From Trueperaceae bacterium (GTDB taxonomy: Bacteria; Deinococcota; Deinococci; Deinococcales; Trueperaceae): DNA of 16,969 nt. The translations under genes and the position numbers were made by a program. Location of the stretch: contig JAGXHO010000255.1 of NCBI GenBank assembly GCA_024636105.1, positions 1 through 16,969 of the forward strand, written 5' to 3'. Positions 7,487 to 14,601 of the stretch are shown here, piece by piece. The notes under the pieces are model-generated. The model was not told the origin of the DNA and ran no database searches. It saw only the letters and a program-made list of their open reading frames with translations. Numbering within the stretch: the first letter of the stretch is position 1; the number at the start of each line of letters is the position of its first letter.

Positions 7487-7498
7487 GGCGGCATGCTA
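7484..7498 (-). promoter_or_regulatory. Leaderless-type -10 box of the alcohol dehydrogenase gene
   Basis: On the minus strand TAGCAT (7493-7498) is followed by 6 nt and the ATG at 7486-7484. No SD is present and no clear -35. The rest of the 157-nt gap to aacS holds only GC-rich repeats of CCGCGGCGG near 7617-7642. Confidence 0.6.
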
Positions 7499-7643
7499 CG
7501 GCGTGCGTCGACGCCGGATGAACGGTCGCCCCTTGGTACCCGCTTCGGTTCGCCGTCGAGGACGGACTGCCGCCGTAGCCGCAGCGCGATCGAGGTTGGT
7601 CGACCCGACCCAGGAACCGCGGCGGCAACCCGTCCGCGGCGGA

Positions 7644-9623
7644 TCAGGTCCGCAAGGCGTCGAGGTCGTGGAACTGGTCGAGTGCGGCGGGGTTCGCGAG
7701 CGCGTCGCGCTGGCGCACCGGCTCACCCATCACGACGGACCGGACGGCCAGCTCGACGACCTTGCCGCTCTTCGTGCGCGGCACGTCGGACACCTGAAGG
7801 ACCTTGGCCGGCACGTGGCGAGGCGAGGCGTGCGTTCGCACTTCGTGGCGAATCCGCTCGACCAGGTCGGTATCGAGCGTCAGGCCGTCGCGCAGCCGTA
7901 CGAACAGCACCACGCGCACGTCGCCGCGCCAGGGTTGTCCGATGCATACGCTCTCCAGGACCTCCGGGACCCGCTCCACCTGGCGGTAGATCTCGGCCGT
8001 GCCGATTCGGACCCCGCCCGGGTTCAGGATGGCGTCGGAGCGGCCGTGGATCACCATGCCATCGCGCGGCGTCCGCTCCGCAAAGTCGCCGTGCGCCCAC
8101 ACGCCGAGGAAGCGCTCGAAGTACGCCGCTCGGTACCGCGACCCGTCGGGATCGTCCCAGAAACCGATTGGCATCGACGGGAACGGCCGTGTGCAGACCA
8201 GCTCGCCCTTACCCGTGGCGAGCGGTCGCCCATCGTCGTCCCACACCTCGACGGCCATGCCGAGCCCGCGGGCCTGGAGCTCGCCGGCGAACACTGGCCG
8301 GACGGGGCAGCCGAGCGCGAAGCAGGAGACGATGTCGGTGCCGCCCGAGATCGACGCGAGCAGAACGTCGCCCTTGATCGCACGATAGACGTAGTCGAAC
8401 CCTTCCGGCGACAGCGGCGAGCCCGTCGACAGGACCGTGCGCAGCGCGTGGAGGTCGTGCGTCGCGAGTGGCGCGACGCCGGCCTTCTCGAGCGCCGTCA
8501 GGTAGCTGGCGCTGGTGCCGAAGACGGTGACGCCCTCCTGCTCCGCCAGATCCCAGAGCGCAGCGGGGTTCGAAGCGAACGGCGAGCCGTGGTGCAGCAC
8601 GATGGTGCAGCCGGTAGCCAGGGCGCTGACCAGCCAGTTCCACATCATCCAACCGCAGGTGGTGGCATAGAAGACGACATCCGGGTCCCGCAGGTCGGTG
8701 TGGAGCCGGTGCTCCTTGAGGTGCTGCAGCAGCGTCCCGCCGGCGCCGTGGACGATCGCCTTGGGGCGCCCCGTGGTGCCCGAGGAGTACAGCACGTAGA
8801 GCGGGTGGTCGAAGGGGAGCCGCAGGTAGGTGGGCGCGGGCGCAGCGGGTTCTAGGTAGGCGTCCCAGGCGACGGCGCGCGGCCCCAATGGCGCGAGGTC
8901 CACCGGCCCCACGACGACGATGCGGCGCAGCGTCGGGAGCCGGTCCGCGATCGCCGCGATGCGATCGGCCAGGTCGTGCTCGCGACCGCCGTGGCGGTCG
9001 CCGGCGACGGTGATCCACACGGTCGGCTCGATCTGGCCGAAGCGATCGATGACGGCGTCGACCCCGAAGTCCGGCGAACAGGAGCTCCACACGGCGCCGA
9101 GCGAGGCCGCGGCCAACATGCCGATCACGGCCTCGACCGCGTTCGGCAGGTATCCGACGACCCGATCGCCCGCCTTCACCCCGTCGCGACGCAACGCCGC
9201 GGCAAGCCCCCCAACGCCGTGGCGAAGCTCGGCGTAGGTCAACGTGCGCCGGTGCGACGATTCGTCGCGCGCCACGATGGCGACCCGCGTCCCCGCGTCG
9301 GGAGCAGCTGCCCAGCGCAAGAGGTTTTCGGCGAAATTCAACCGGGCGTCCGGGAACCAGCGCGCACCGGGCATCCGGTCGCCGTCCTCCAAAACCCTCG
9401 GTCCGCGTGGGTCGGCGATCACGCCGGCCTCGTCCCACCAGGTGGACCAGAACGCCTCAGGACGATCCACGCTCCAACGGTAGAGCGCGTCATAGTCGCG
9501 CAGCGCCAGACCGTGCGCGTCGTTCGCCGCACGCAAGAACCCGTGCAGGCGGGTGGCGGCGAGCCGCTCCGGCGACGGCGACCAGAGCGGTCGCAGGTCG
9601 CGCGCCGGTCCCGCGTCGCTCAC
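7644..9623 (-). CDS. aacS: Acetoacetyl-CoA synthetase
   Basis: Cytoplasmic acyl-adenylate-forming ligase that activates acetoacetate with ATP and CoA. The protein has 659 residues, the usual size for the family. The order of motifs fits AacS rather than acetyl-CoA synthetase: WFPDARLNFAENLL (89-102), SCSPDFGVDAVIDRFGQIEP (181-200), the AMP-binding loop YSSGTTGRPKAIVHG (279-293), TTCGWMMWNWLVS, GSPLSPEGFDYVY, ISGGTDIVSCF and the C-terminal PRTKSGK with catalytic Lys621. GTG is the start and overlaps the TGA of the upstream dehydrogenase (GTGA), so translation is coupled. Together the two enzymes turn 3-hydroxybutyrate into acetoacetyl-CoA, ready for thiolase. No thiolase is in the window. Confidence 0.95.
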   Translation of the reverse strand: MSDAGPARDLRPLWSPSPERLAATRLHGFLRAANDAHGLALRDYDALYRWSVDRPEAFWSTWWDEAGVIADPRGPRVLEDGDRMPGARWFPDARLNFAENLLRWAAAPDAGTRVAIVARDESSHRRTLTYAELRHGVGGLAAALRRDGVKAGDRVVGYLPNAVEAVIGMLAAASLGAVWSSCSPDFGVDAVIDRFGQIEPTVWITVAGDRHGGREHDLADRIAAIADRLPTLRRIVVVGPVDLAPLGPRAVAWDAYLEPAAPAPTYLRLPFDHPLYVLYSSGTTGRPKAIVHGAGGTLLQHLKEHRLHTDLRDPDVVFYATTCGWMMWNWLVSALATGCTIVLHHGSPFASNPAALWDLAEQEGVTVFGTSASYLTALEKAGVAPLATHDLHALRTVLSTGSPLSPEGFDYVYRAIKGDVLLASISGGTDIVSCFALGCPVRPVFAGELQARGLGMAVEVWDDDGRPLATGKGELVCTRPFPSMPIGFWDDPDGSRYRAAYFERFLGVWAHGDFAERTPRDGMVIHGRSDAILNPGGVRIGTAEIYRQVERVPEVLESVCIGQPWRGDVRVVLFVRLRDGLTLDTDLVERIRHEVRTHASPRHVPAKVLQVSDVPRTKSGKVVELAVRSVVMGEPVRQRDALANPAALDQFHDLDALRT

Positions 9624-10459
9624 TGCGCGGTGTACCCGCCGTCGAGCACGACGGCCTGGCCCGTGACGCCGCGCGCGGCTTCGCTGCTCAGGAAGATCAC
9701 GTACGCGACCACCTCCGCCACATCCAGCAACCGGCGCTGAGGCACGAGCGGGTAGATCACGTCGTCCAGCACGCGCTCGAGCTCGACGCCGCGGGTACGG
9801 GCGAGGTCCTGCAATTGACCGCGGACGAGCGGCGTATCGACGTAGCCGGGGCAGAGGGCGTTGACGGTGACGCCGTCCGTCGCTGCCTCGAGCGCCGCGA
9901 CCCGCGTGAGGCCGATGAGGGCATGCTTCGCCGTGTTGTACCCCGCCTTGCCGGCGAACCCCACGAGCCCGTTGACCGAAGCGATATGGATCACCCGCCC
10001 CCAGCGCTGGGCGCGCATGCCCGGCAGCAGCCGGCGCAGGGCGACGAATGGCGCGACGACCATGACGTCGAGCATGCGCCGGAACGCGTCGCTGGGGAAC
10101 GCCTCGATGGGCGCCACCTGCTGGAAGCCCGCGTTCCCGACGAGGATGTCGACTCCTCCGAACGCGGCCGTCACCCGGTCGATGGCCGCCTCGAGCGCGG
10201 ACTCGTCCGCGACGTCGCAGGCCACGCCAAGATGGCGGCCTACCGCGTCGACGCGTCCGGTCGCGTCTGCCGAGGCCGCCCAGGTCGGACGCTCGAGGCC
10301 TGCGACGGTGGTCGCGAGCGTGGGGGCATCGCGATCGAGCAGCGCCACGCGGGCACCGGCCGCCGCGAAGCCTTCGCCGATGGCGCGCCCGATGCCGCTG
10401 GCCCCACCGGTCACGAGCACGCGACGACCTTGCAGATCAGCCCCGGTCGGCGCCCTCAC
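9620..10459 (-). CDS. bdhA: D-3-hydroxybutyrate dehydrogenase (SDR family)
   Basis: NAD-dependent short-chain dehydrogenase oxidising D-3-hydroxybutyrate to acetoacetate, as in use of PHB or ketone bodies. The protein has 279 residues, about 20 more than usual; the extra part lies around residues 52-75 and has no known role. The nucleotide motif TGGASGIG is at 17-24, NAG at 109-111, and catalytic Ser161, Tyr174 and Lys178 (YNTAK). Substrate-type signatures of this enzyme are GFQQVAPIEAFP, IASVNGLVGFAGKAGY, CPGYVDTPLV and the end LDGGYTAQ. Met133 stands where the SDR tetrad usually has Asn, which I recall also from Bacillus-type homologues. GTG at 10459 is the only upstream start, without a good SD. 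It is coupled to aacS by a 4-nt overlap and follows the CoA-transferase after 132 nt. Confidence 0.93.
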   Translation of the reverse strand: MRAPTGADLQGRRVLVTGGASGIGRAIGEGFAAAGARVALLDRDAPTLATTVAGLERPTWAASADATGRVDAVGRHLGVACDVADESALEAAIDRVTAAFGGVDILVGNAGFQQVAPIEAFPSDAFRRMLDVMVVAPFVALRRLLPGMRAQRWGRVIHIASVNGLVGFAGKAGYNTAKHALIGLTRVAALEAATDGVTVNALCPGYVDTPLVRGQLQDLARTRGVELERVLDDVIYPLVPQRRLLDVAEVVAYVIFLSSEAARGVTGQAVVLDGGYTAQ

Positions 10460-10571
10460 GCGGGCCCCAAGGCGCGCAAGATCGCACTCACCGGGACGGT
10501 CGCGCTGCGCGACGACCGGTCGGTATCGGGGTCCATCATCGGAACCGTTGCGCCCGCAAGACGCTAACGTA

Positions 10572-10591
10572 CATGGCGCGCATGCGCCATG
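10572..10591 (-). terminator. Perfect 8-bp hairpin abutting the CoA-transferase stop
   Basis: CATGGCGC, a 4-nt loop and GCGCCATG lie directly after the TAG stop (10592-10594) on the minus strand. With a one-base bulge the stem can extend by GTA/TAC. The sequence beyond is only mildly T-rich. It may be a (partial) terminator separating the CoA-transferase from bdhA, or an operator. The remainder of the 132-nt gap shows no clear promoter. Confidence 0.45.
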
Positions 10592-11827
10592 CTACTTGAC
10601 GGAGCCGACGCTGACTTCTTCCACCGGGCTGCGGACGTCCGCTTCGGTCATCCCGACCTCGCGCAGCACCTCTTCGCTGTGCTGGCCCAGGAGCGGCGGC
10701 GGGTACCGAAGGGTCGCCGGAGTCCGCTCGAGCTTGATTGGGAACCCGACCTGCCGCATGCGACCGACCGTTGGGTGGTCGAACTCGAGAAGCATCTCGC
10801 GCGCGGCCACCTGCGGCTGCGCGAAGACCTCGTCGAGCTCGAGGATCGGCGCCATCGGTACGCCGACCTCGTCGGCCCGCTCGGTGAGCGCGCGGCCGCT
10901 GCGCGACGCGAAGCGGGCAGCGAGCTCGGCGTCGAGCTCGAACCGGTGCGCGACGCGGTCTGGGTTCGTCGCGAAGCGCGGGTCGTCGGACAGCTCCGGG
11001 GCGTCGATGAGTGCGCACAGTTTGCCGAACTGCGGGTCGTTGCCGACGCAGACCATCACGGGGCCGTCCACGGTGGGGTACGCATTCGTCGGCACGATGT
11101 GCGGGTGCGCATTCCCCAGCCGCTCGTGTACGACGCCGGCCATCAGGTAGGCCGACGCCTGGTTGGCGAGGGCTGCCAGGCTCGACTCGAAGAGCGACAG
11201 GTCGACGCGCTGCCCCTCGCCGGTTCGGTCGCGGTGGCGCAGTGCAGCGAGGATGCCCGTCGCCGCGTGGCTCCCGGCGAACAGGTCGATGACAGCCACG
11301 CCCACCTTCATGGGGTCGCCGCCGACCTCGCCGTTGATCGCCATGAAGCCGCCCACGGCCTCGATGATCGGGTCGTACCCCGGCAGCGACGCCTTGGGTC
11401 CGGTTCGGCCGTAGCCGGTGATGCTGCAGTAGACCAGGTCGGGCTTGTGCGCCTTGAGCGCCTCGTACCCGAGCCCCCACTTCTCCATGGTGCCGACCTT
11501 GAAGTTCTCGACGAGCACGTCCGCGTCGACCACCAAGCGTCGCAGCGCTTCGCGGGCGGCCTCGTTCCGGAAATCGAGCACCAGGTCGCGCTTGTTGCGG
11601 TTGACGCAGGTGAAGTACGCGCTCTCCCCTGCAATCCACGGCGGTCCCCAGCGACGGGTGTCGTCGCCGGCGGGCGCCTCGATCTTGACGACGTCGGCAC
11701 CCAGGTCGGCGAGCATCATCGTGCAGAAGGGGCCGGCCAGCACGCGCGTGAGATCCAGGACGCGCAGGCCGGAGAGCGGCCCCGCGATGGCGGGCGTAGG
11801 CAGGGGATCGGGCACGGCGGTGGGCAC
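10592..11827 (-). CDS. Class III (CaiB/BaiF, Frc-like) CoA-transferase
   Basis: Transfers CoA between carboxylic acids through an enzyme-bound mixed anhydride on an aspartate; the substrates cannot be read from sequence. The protein has 411 residues, normal for the family. Signatures are GLRVLDLTRVLAGPFCTMMLADLGADVVKIE (starting near residue 20), NRNKRDLVLD, ENFKVGTMEKWGLGYE, SITGYGRTGP and GYDPIIEAVGG with the likely catalytic Asp152. I chose GTG at 11827 because it leaves a short natural N-terminus before GPLSGLRVLD and has TACCCT exactly 6 nt upstream. An ATG at 11929 would add 34 Arg-rich residues and overlap yfiT. It probably acts with the hydroxybutyrate genes downstream, but a hairpin and 132 nt intervene, so that is inference. 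Glutarate, formyl or other CoA-transferase roles are possible. Confidence 0.9.
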   Translation of the reverse strand: MPTAVPDPLPTPAIAGPLSGLRVLDLTRVLAGPFCTMMLADLGADVVKIEAPAGDDTRRWGPPWIAGESAYFTCVNRNKRDLVLDFRNEAAREALRRLVVDADVLVENFKVGTMEKWGLGYEALKAHKPDLVYCSITGYGRTGPKASLPGYDPIIEAVGGFMAINGEVGGDPMKVGVAVIDLFAGSHAATGILAALRHRDRTGEGQRVDLSLFESSLAALANQASAYLMAGVVHERLGNAHPHIVPTNAYPTVDGPVMVCVGNDPQFGKLCALIDAPELSDDPRFATNPDRVAHRFELDAELAARFASRSGRALTERADEVGVPMAPILELDEVFAQPQVAAREMLLEFDHPTVGRMRQVGFPIKLERTPATLRYPPPLLGQHSEEVLREVGMTEADVRSPVEEVSVGSVK

Positions 11828-11839
11828 GCCCTCAGGGTA
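11825..11839 (-). promoter_or_regulatory. Leaderless-type -10 box of the CoA-transferase gene
   Basis: On the minus strand TACCCT (11834-11839) is followed by GAGGGC and the GTG at 11827-11825. It decides the start codon. It lies in a 100-nt divergent region shared with yfiT, where TACCGT (11905-11910, + strand) could serve yfiT. Confidence 0.55.
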
Positions 11840-11916
11840 CCGACGGACGGCGCCGGAGCGCACCCGGCATGCGTCCCGGCGGCCGCACCGAGCGAGCCGC
11901 GTCGTACCGTGCGGCC

Positions 11917-11921
11917 GGAGG
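11917..11921 (+). promoter_or_regulatory. Shine-Dalgarno sequence of yfiT
   Basis: GGAGG lies 6 nt before the ATG at 11928. A TACCGT box at 11905-11910 would put the RNA start almost on the SD, giving a leader of only about 10 nt; no -35 is seen. Confidence 0.65.
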
Positions 11922-11927
11922 TCATCC

Positions 11928-12443
11928 ATGCTCGAGGTCTACCCGATCGGCCGCGTCTCCTTCCCCCCTGCGATCGACCCGGACGTTCTCGAGGCCGCGA
12001 TCGCGCGCATCGAGGCGCTTCCCGACGCGCTGCGCGCCGTGGTCATCGACTGCAGCGACCTCGACCACCCGATCCGCGACGGCGCCTGGTCGATCCGCGC
12101 CCTGGTCCACCACGTCGCCGACAGCCACATGAACGCCTACGTGCGCACGAAGCTGGCGGCGACCGAGCACGAGCCGCTCGTGCGGGCGTACGACGAGGTC
12201 GCCTGGTCGCGGCTCGGCGACGCCGCGCTCCCGCTAGAGCCCTCGCTCGTCCTGGTCGACGCCCTGCACGCGCGCTGGAGCGCGGTCCTGCGGGCGCTCG
12301 GTCCGGCGGAGCTGGAGCGCCCGTGGCGCGTGCCGACGGCGGCGGAGCCGCGGCCGCTCTGGCGGCTTCCGCTCACGTACGCGTGGCACGGCGACCACCA
12401 CGTCGCGCAGATCCGTCAGGCGCGCGACCACTTCGGGCTCTGA
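11928..12443 (+). CDS. YfiT/BstA-like DinB-family metal-dependent hydrolase or thiol S-transferase
   Basis: Small four-helix-bundle protein of 171 residues in the DinB/YfiT superfamily. Bacillus YfiT (BstA) is a divalent-metal enzyme that transfers bacillithiol to electrophiles. Visible family features are YPIGRV at the N-terminus, WSIRALVHHVADSHMNAYVRTKLA, AYDEVAW, SLVLVDALHARW and AWHGDHHVAQI. The three metal-binding histidines are His61 (or 62), His154 and His158, with the same 93- and 4-residue spacing as in B. subtilis YfiT. ATG with a GGAGG 6 nt upstream fixes the start. It stands alone, divergent from the CoA-transferase and convergent with mgtE (13-nt gap, no terminator seen). A cofactor of bacillithiol would suit Deinococcota, but the actual thiol and substrate are unproved. 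Confidence 0.88.
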   Translation: MLEVYPIGRVSFPPAIDPDVLEAAIARIEALPDALRAVVIDCSDLDHPIRDGAWSIRALVHHVADSHMNAYVRTKLAATEHEPLVRAYDEVAWSRLGDAALPLEPSLVLVDALHARWSAVLRALGPAELERPWRVPTAAEPRPLWRLPLTYAWHGDHHVAQIRQARDHFGL

Positions 12444-12456
12444 GGACCGCCCGCCG

Positions 12457-13875
12457 TCAGGAGATCGTGCCGCCCATCACGTACGAGGCGATCGTGAACA
12501 AGAGCACGATGCCGGTCACGTCCACGAGGGTGGCGATGAACGGCGCCGACGAGGTCGCCGGGTCGGCGCCCAGGCGCTTCAGGAGCATCGGGAGCAGCGA
12601 ACCCGACAGCGAGCCCCACACGACCACCCCGAAGAGCGCCAATCCGACGGTCGCCGCGACGGTGCCCCACACGTCGCCGTAGGCCCCGAAGGCCACGGCC
12701 CAGAGGGCGATCCGGGCGGCGCCCAGGACGCCCAACAGCGAGCCCAGGATCGCGCCGGTCGCGAGCTCGCGGCGCATGACGCGCCACCAATCGCCGAGCC
12801 GGACCTCGCCGAGCGCCATCGCGCGGGTGATCAGCGTCGCTGCCTGCGATCCACTGTTGCCGCCCGAGGCGATCACCAGCGGCAGGAAGACGCCGAGCAC
12901 GACCGCGCGGGCGAGCGCGTCCTCGTAGTACGTCATCGCCTCGGCCGTCAGCATCCCGCCGAACAGGAGCACCACGAGCCAGACGCCGCGCTTGCGCACC
13001 ATCGTCGCCACGCTGGCCTCGAGGTAAGGCTCCTCGAGCGCCTGGGTGCCCCCGAGCATCTGGATGTCCTCGGTCGCTTCGCGTTCCTGAACGTCCAGGA
13101 CGTCGTCGACCGTCACGATCCCGACGAGCACGCCGGCTGCGTCGACCACCGGCAGTGCGGTGCGGTCGTGCCGCCGGAACACCGCCACGGCGTCCTCCTG
13201 ATCTTCGTCCACGCGCAGCGCGACGAACTCGTGGTCCATGAGCGCTTCGATGCGCGCGTCCGGGTCGACGGTCAGGAGCTGGCGGATCCGCAGGTCGTCG
13301 ATCAAGACGCGACCCGCGCCGGTCACATAGACCACGTTGAGGGTCTCCGAATCGCTCCCGAAGCGCCGCACGTGCGCCAGCGCCTCGGCGACCGTCCAAT
13401 CGGCCTTCACCCGCACGTAGTCCGGGGTCATGAGCCGCCCCACCGTGTCCTCGGGGTACCCGAGCAACTGTACGGCGCGCCTGCGTTCCTCCGGGGAGAG
13501 CAGGTTCAGGAGCCGCGCCGTCACCTTGCCCGGGAGGTCCTCGAGGAGCGCGGTGCGGTCGTCCGCCGACATCTCCTCCAAGACGGCCGCCGCATCGGCG
13601 TCCGAGAGCGTGTGGAGCAAGTGCTCCTGCGCGTCGAACGAGAGGTACTCGAACACGTCGCCGGCGCGCTCCTTGTCGAGCAGCCGGAACGCCACCGCCT
13701 CCTGCTCCGGGGGCAACCGGTCGATCGCCTCGGCGACGTCGGCCACCTGACCCGCTGCGAGGCGCGCCTTGAGCGGCTCGAACCTCCGGTGGGCGATCAG
13801 ATCGGCCAGCTCGGTGCTGAGCGTCGCTACCGGGTCGTCGACGGGTGGGTTTGGGCTGGGGGGTTGGGGCAGCAT
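12457..13875 (-). CDS. mgtE: Magnesium channel/transporter MgtE
   Basis: Homodimeric Mg2+-gated channel in the cytoplasmic membrane, 472 residues. It has an N-terminal superhelical domain (~20-140, with LPPEQEAVAFRLLD and MSADDRTALLEDLPG) and a CBS pair (~145-270, with VGRLMTPDYV, ALMDHEFVAL and DRTALPVVDAAG) that senses Mg2+. The membrane domain follows (~285-472). The pore signature PLVIASGGNSGSQAATLITRAMA and the later SSAPFIATLVDVTGIVLLF, with the conserved Asp, are clear. ATG is preceded by GAGGAG with 6-nt spacing. It starts 19 nt after the yfbR stop, so it is probably the second gene of a yfbR-mgtE unit, leaving no room for an M-box type Mg riboswitch directly upstream. The stop is 13 nt from the convergent yfiT end. 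Confidence 0.97.
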   Translation of the reverse strand: MLPQPPSPNPPVDDPVATLSTELADLIAHRRFEPLKARLAAGQVADVAEAIDRLPPEQEAVAFRLLDKERAGDVFEYLSFDAQEHLLHTLSDADAAAVLEEMSADDRTALLEDLPGKVTARLLNLLSPEERRRAVQLLGYPEDTVGRLMTPDYVRVKADWTVAEALAHVRRFGSDSETLNVVYVTGAGRVLIDDLRIRQLLTVDPDARIEALMDHEFVALRVDEDQEDAVAVFRRHDRTALPVVDAAGVLVGIVTVDDVLDVQEREATEDIQMLGGTQALEEPYLEASVATMVRKRGVWLVVLLFGGMLTAEAMTYYEDALARAVVLGVFLPLVIASGGNSGSQAATLITRAMALGEVRLGDWWRVMRRELATGAILGSLLGVLGAARIALWAVAFGAYGDVWGTVAATVGLALFGVVVWGSLSGSLLPMLLKRLGADPATSSAPFIATLVDVTGIVLLFTIASYVMGGTIS

Positions 13876-13881
13876 GCGGGG

Positions 13882-13887
13882 CTCCTC
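13882..13887 (-). promoter_or_regulatory. Shine-Dalgarno sequence of mgtE
   Basis: GAGGAG on the minus strand, 6 nt before the ATG, in the 19-nt yfbR-mgtE gap. It indicates internal, leadered translation in a two-gene message. Confidence 0.75.
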
Positions 13888-13894
13888 GGACGCT

Positions 13895-14476
13895 TCAGTT
13901 CAGCTCGTCGAGCGTCAACCGGAAACTCGGGACGAAGGTCGCCATGAACTTTTCGACCACCGGTTCGCCCAGCGCGTCGAGGTCGCGGCGGATCGACTCC
14001 TCGGCGCGCTCGAACTCGCGGTTGCCCGCCTTCGCCTCCTCGAGGCACTTGAGGTACGCGCACAGCTTGTCGGCGAGCTTGACCATCCTCCAGCCCGGCG
14101 CGTCCTCCGGTCGGGCGAAGTAGAGCGGCTCGAAGGCGGCGCGCAGCGACTCGGGCAGAAGCCCGAGCAGCTTGCGCTTGGCCACCACCTCGAGGCCGTC
14201 GACGGCGTCGCGGACCTGCGGGTTGAAGTACTTGACCGGGGTGGGGAGGTCGCCGGTGATGACCTCTTCGGCGTCGTGGTAGACGGCGAGCAGGGCGGTC
14301 CGGTCGGGGTCGATCACGTCGCGTCCGAGCCGTTCGTTCTCGAGCACGGCGAGGGCGTGCGCGATCATCGCGACCTGGAGGCTGTGCTCCTGGATGTTCT
14401 CGGTTCGGGTGTTGCGCATCAACCCCCACCGGTGGATGAACTTCATCCGGGCGAGGTAGGCGAAGTAGTGGCTCAC
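13895..14476 (-). CDS. yfbR: HD-domain 5'-deoxynucleotidase, YfbR type
   Basis: Cytoplasmic metal-dependent phosphohydrolase that removes phosphate from 5'-deoxyribonucleoside monophosphates (known for E. coli YfbR). The protein has 193 residues against 199. The match is close along the whole length: FIHRWGLMRN, TENIQEHSLQVAMIAHAL, YHDAEEVITGDLPTPVKYFN, LADKLCAYLKCLEE and FVPSFRLTLDEL. HD metal ligands are His31, His67, Asp68 and Asp136. GTG at 14476 gives the family N-terminus (SHYFAYLARMK) and has TACCAT 6 nt upstream; an ATG at 14524 would add 16 basic residues and cross that promoter. It heads the yfbR-mgtE pair and is divergent from the lipoprotein gene. The strong likeness to the gammaproteobacterial protein could reflect transfer or simple conservation. 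Confidence 0.94.
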   Translation of the reverse strand: MSHYFAYLARMKFIHRWGLMRNTRTENIQEHSLQVAMIAHALAVLENERLGRDVIDPDRTALLAVYHDAEEVITGDLPTPVKYFNPQVRDAVDGLEVVAKRKLLGLLPESLRAAFEPLYFARPEDAPGWRMVKLADKLCAYLKCLEEAKAGNREFERAEESIRRDLDALGEPVVEKFMATFVPSFRLTLDELN

Positions 14477-14488
14477 CCGACGATGGTA
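14474..14488 (-). promoter_or_regulatory. Leaderless-type -10 box of yfbR
   Basis: On the minus strand TACCAT (14483-14488) is followed by CGTCGG and the GTG at 14476-14474. No SD or clear -35. The start it predicts is the same one given independently by the family N-terminus. Confidence 0.6.
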
Positions 14489-14553
14489 CCGCCGCTTCGT
14501 CGCCGCGACCCGCCTGCGAGGCACGAGCCCCGTCGGGGCCGTGAGATTGTTCC

Positions 14554-14582
14554 TTGACGTGCTGCGAGCGACCCCGTACGCT
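14554..14582 (+). promoter_or_regulatory. Sigma70-type promoter of the lipoprotein gene
   Basis: TTGACG (14554-14559), an exact 17-nt spacer and TACGCT (14577-14582). The RNA would start near 14589, at the SD. This is the best full -35/-10 pair in the window, and the only one with both boxes close to consensus. Confidence 0.75.
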
Positions 14583-14588
14583 CGTCGC

Positions 14589-14595
14589 GAGGAGG
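14589..14595 (+). promoter_or_regulatory. Shine-Dalgarno sequence of the lipoprotein gene
   Basis: GAGGAGG, 6 nt before the GTG at 14602. It selects this start over an in-frame ATG at 14560 or earlier that would bury the signal peptide behind 16 residues and overlap the promoter. Confidence 0.8.
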
Positions 14596-14601
14596 CTCTA
14601 C

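Noticed and set aside
11828..11929. N-terminal extension of the CoA-transferase to an ATG at 11929
   Set aside because: Adds 34 Arg-rich residues not typical of the family, overlaps the yfiT start, and would place the TACCCT box inside the gene.
10589..12682. 697-codon plus-strand ORF opposite the CoA-transferase and running through yfiT in another frame
   Set aside because: Shadow frame: no recognisable domain, biased composition, and it overlaps three genes with clear homology in the proper frames.
14477..14524. N-terminal extension of YfbR to an ATG at 14524
   Set aside because: Adds 16 basic residues absent from the family; the GTG at 14476 matches the known N-terminus and has a -10 box 6 nt upstream.
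14526..14539. GCCCC-GTC-GGGGC hairpin between yfbR and the lipoprotein gene
   Set aside because: Only 5 bp with a 3-nt loop, upstream of both divergent genes, and no T-run; not separable from chance in GC-rich sequence.
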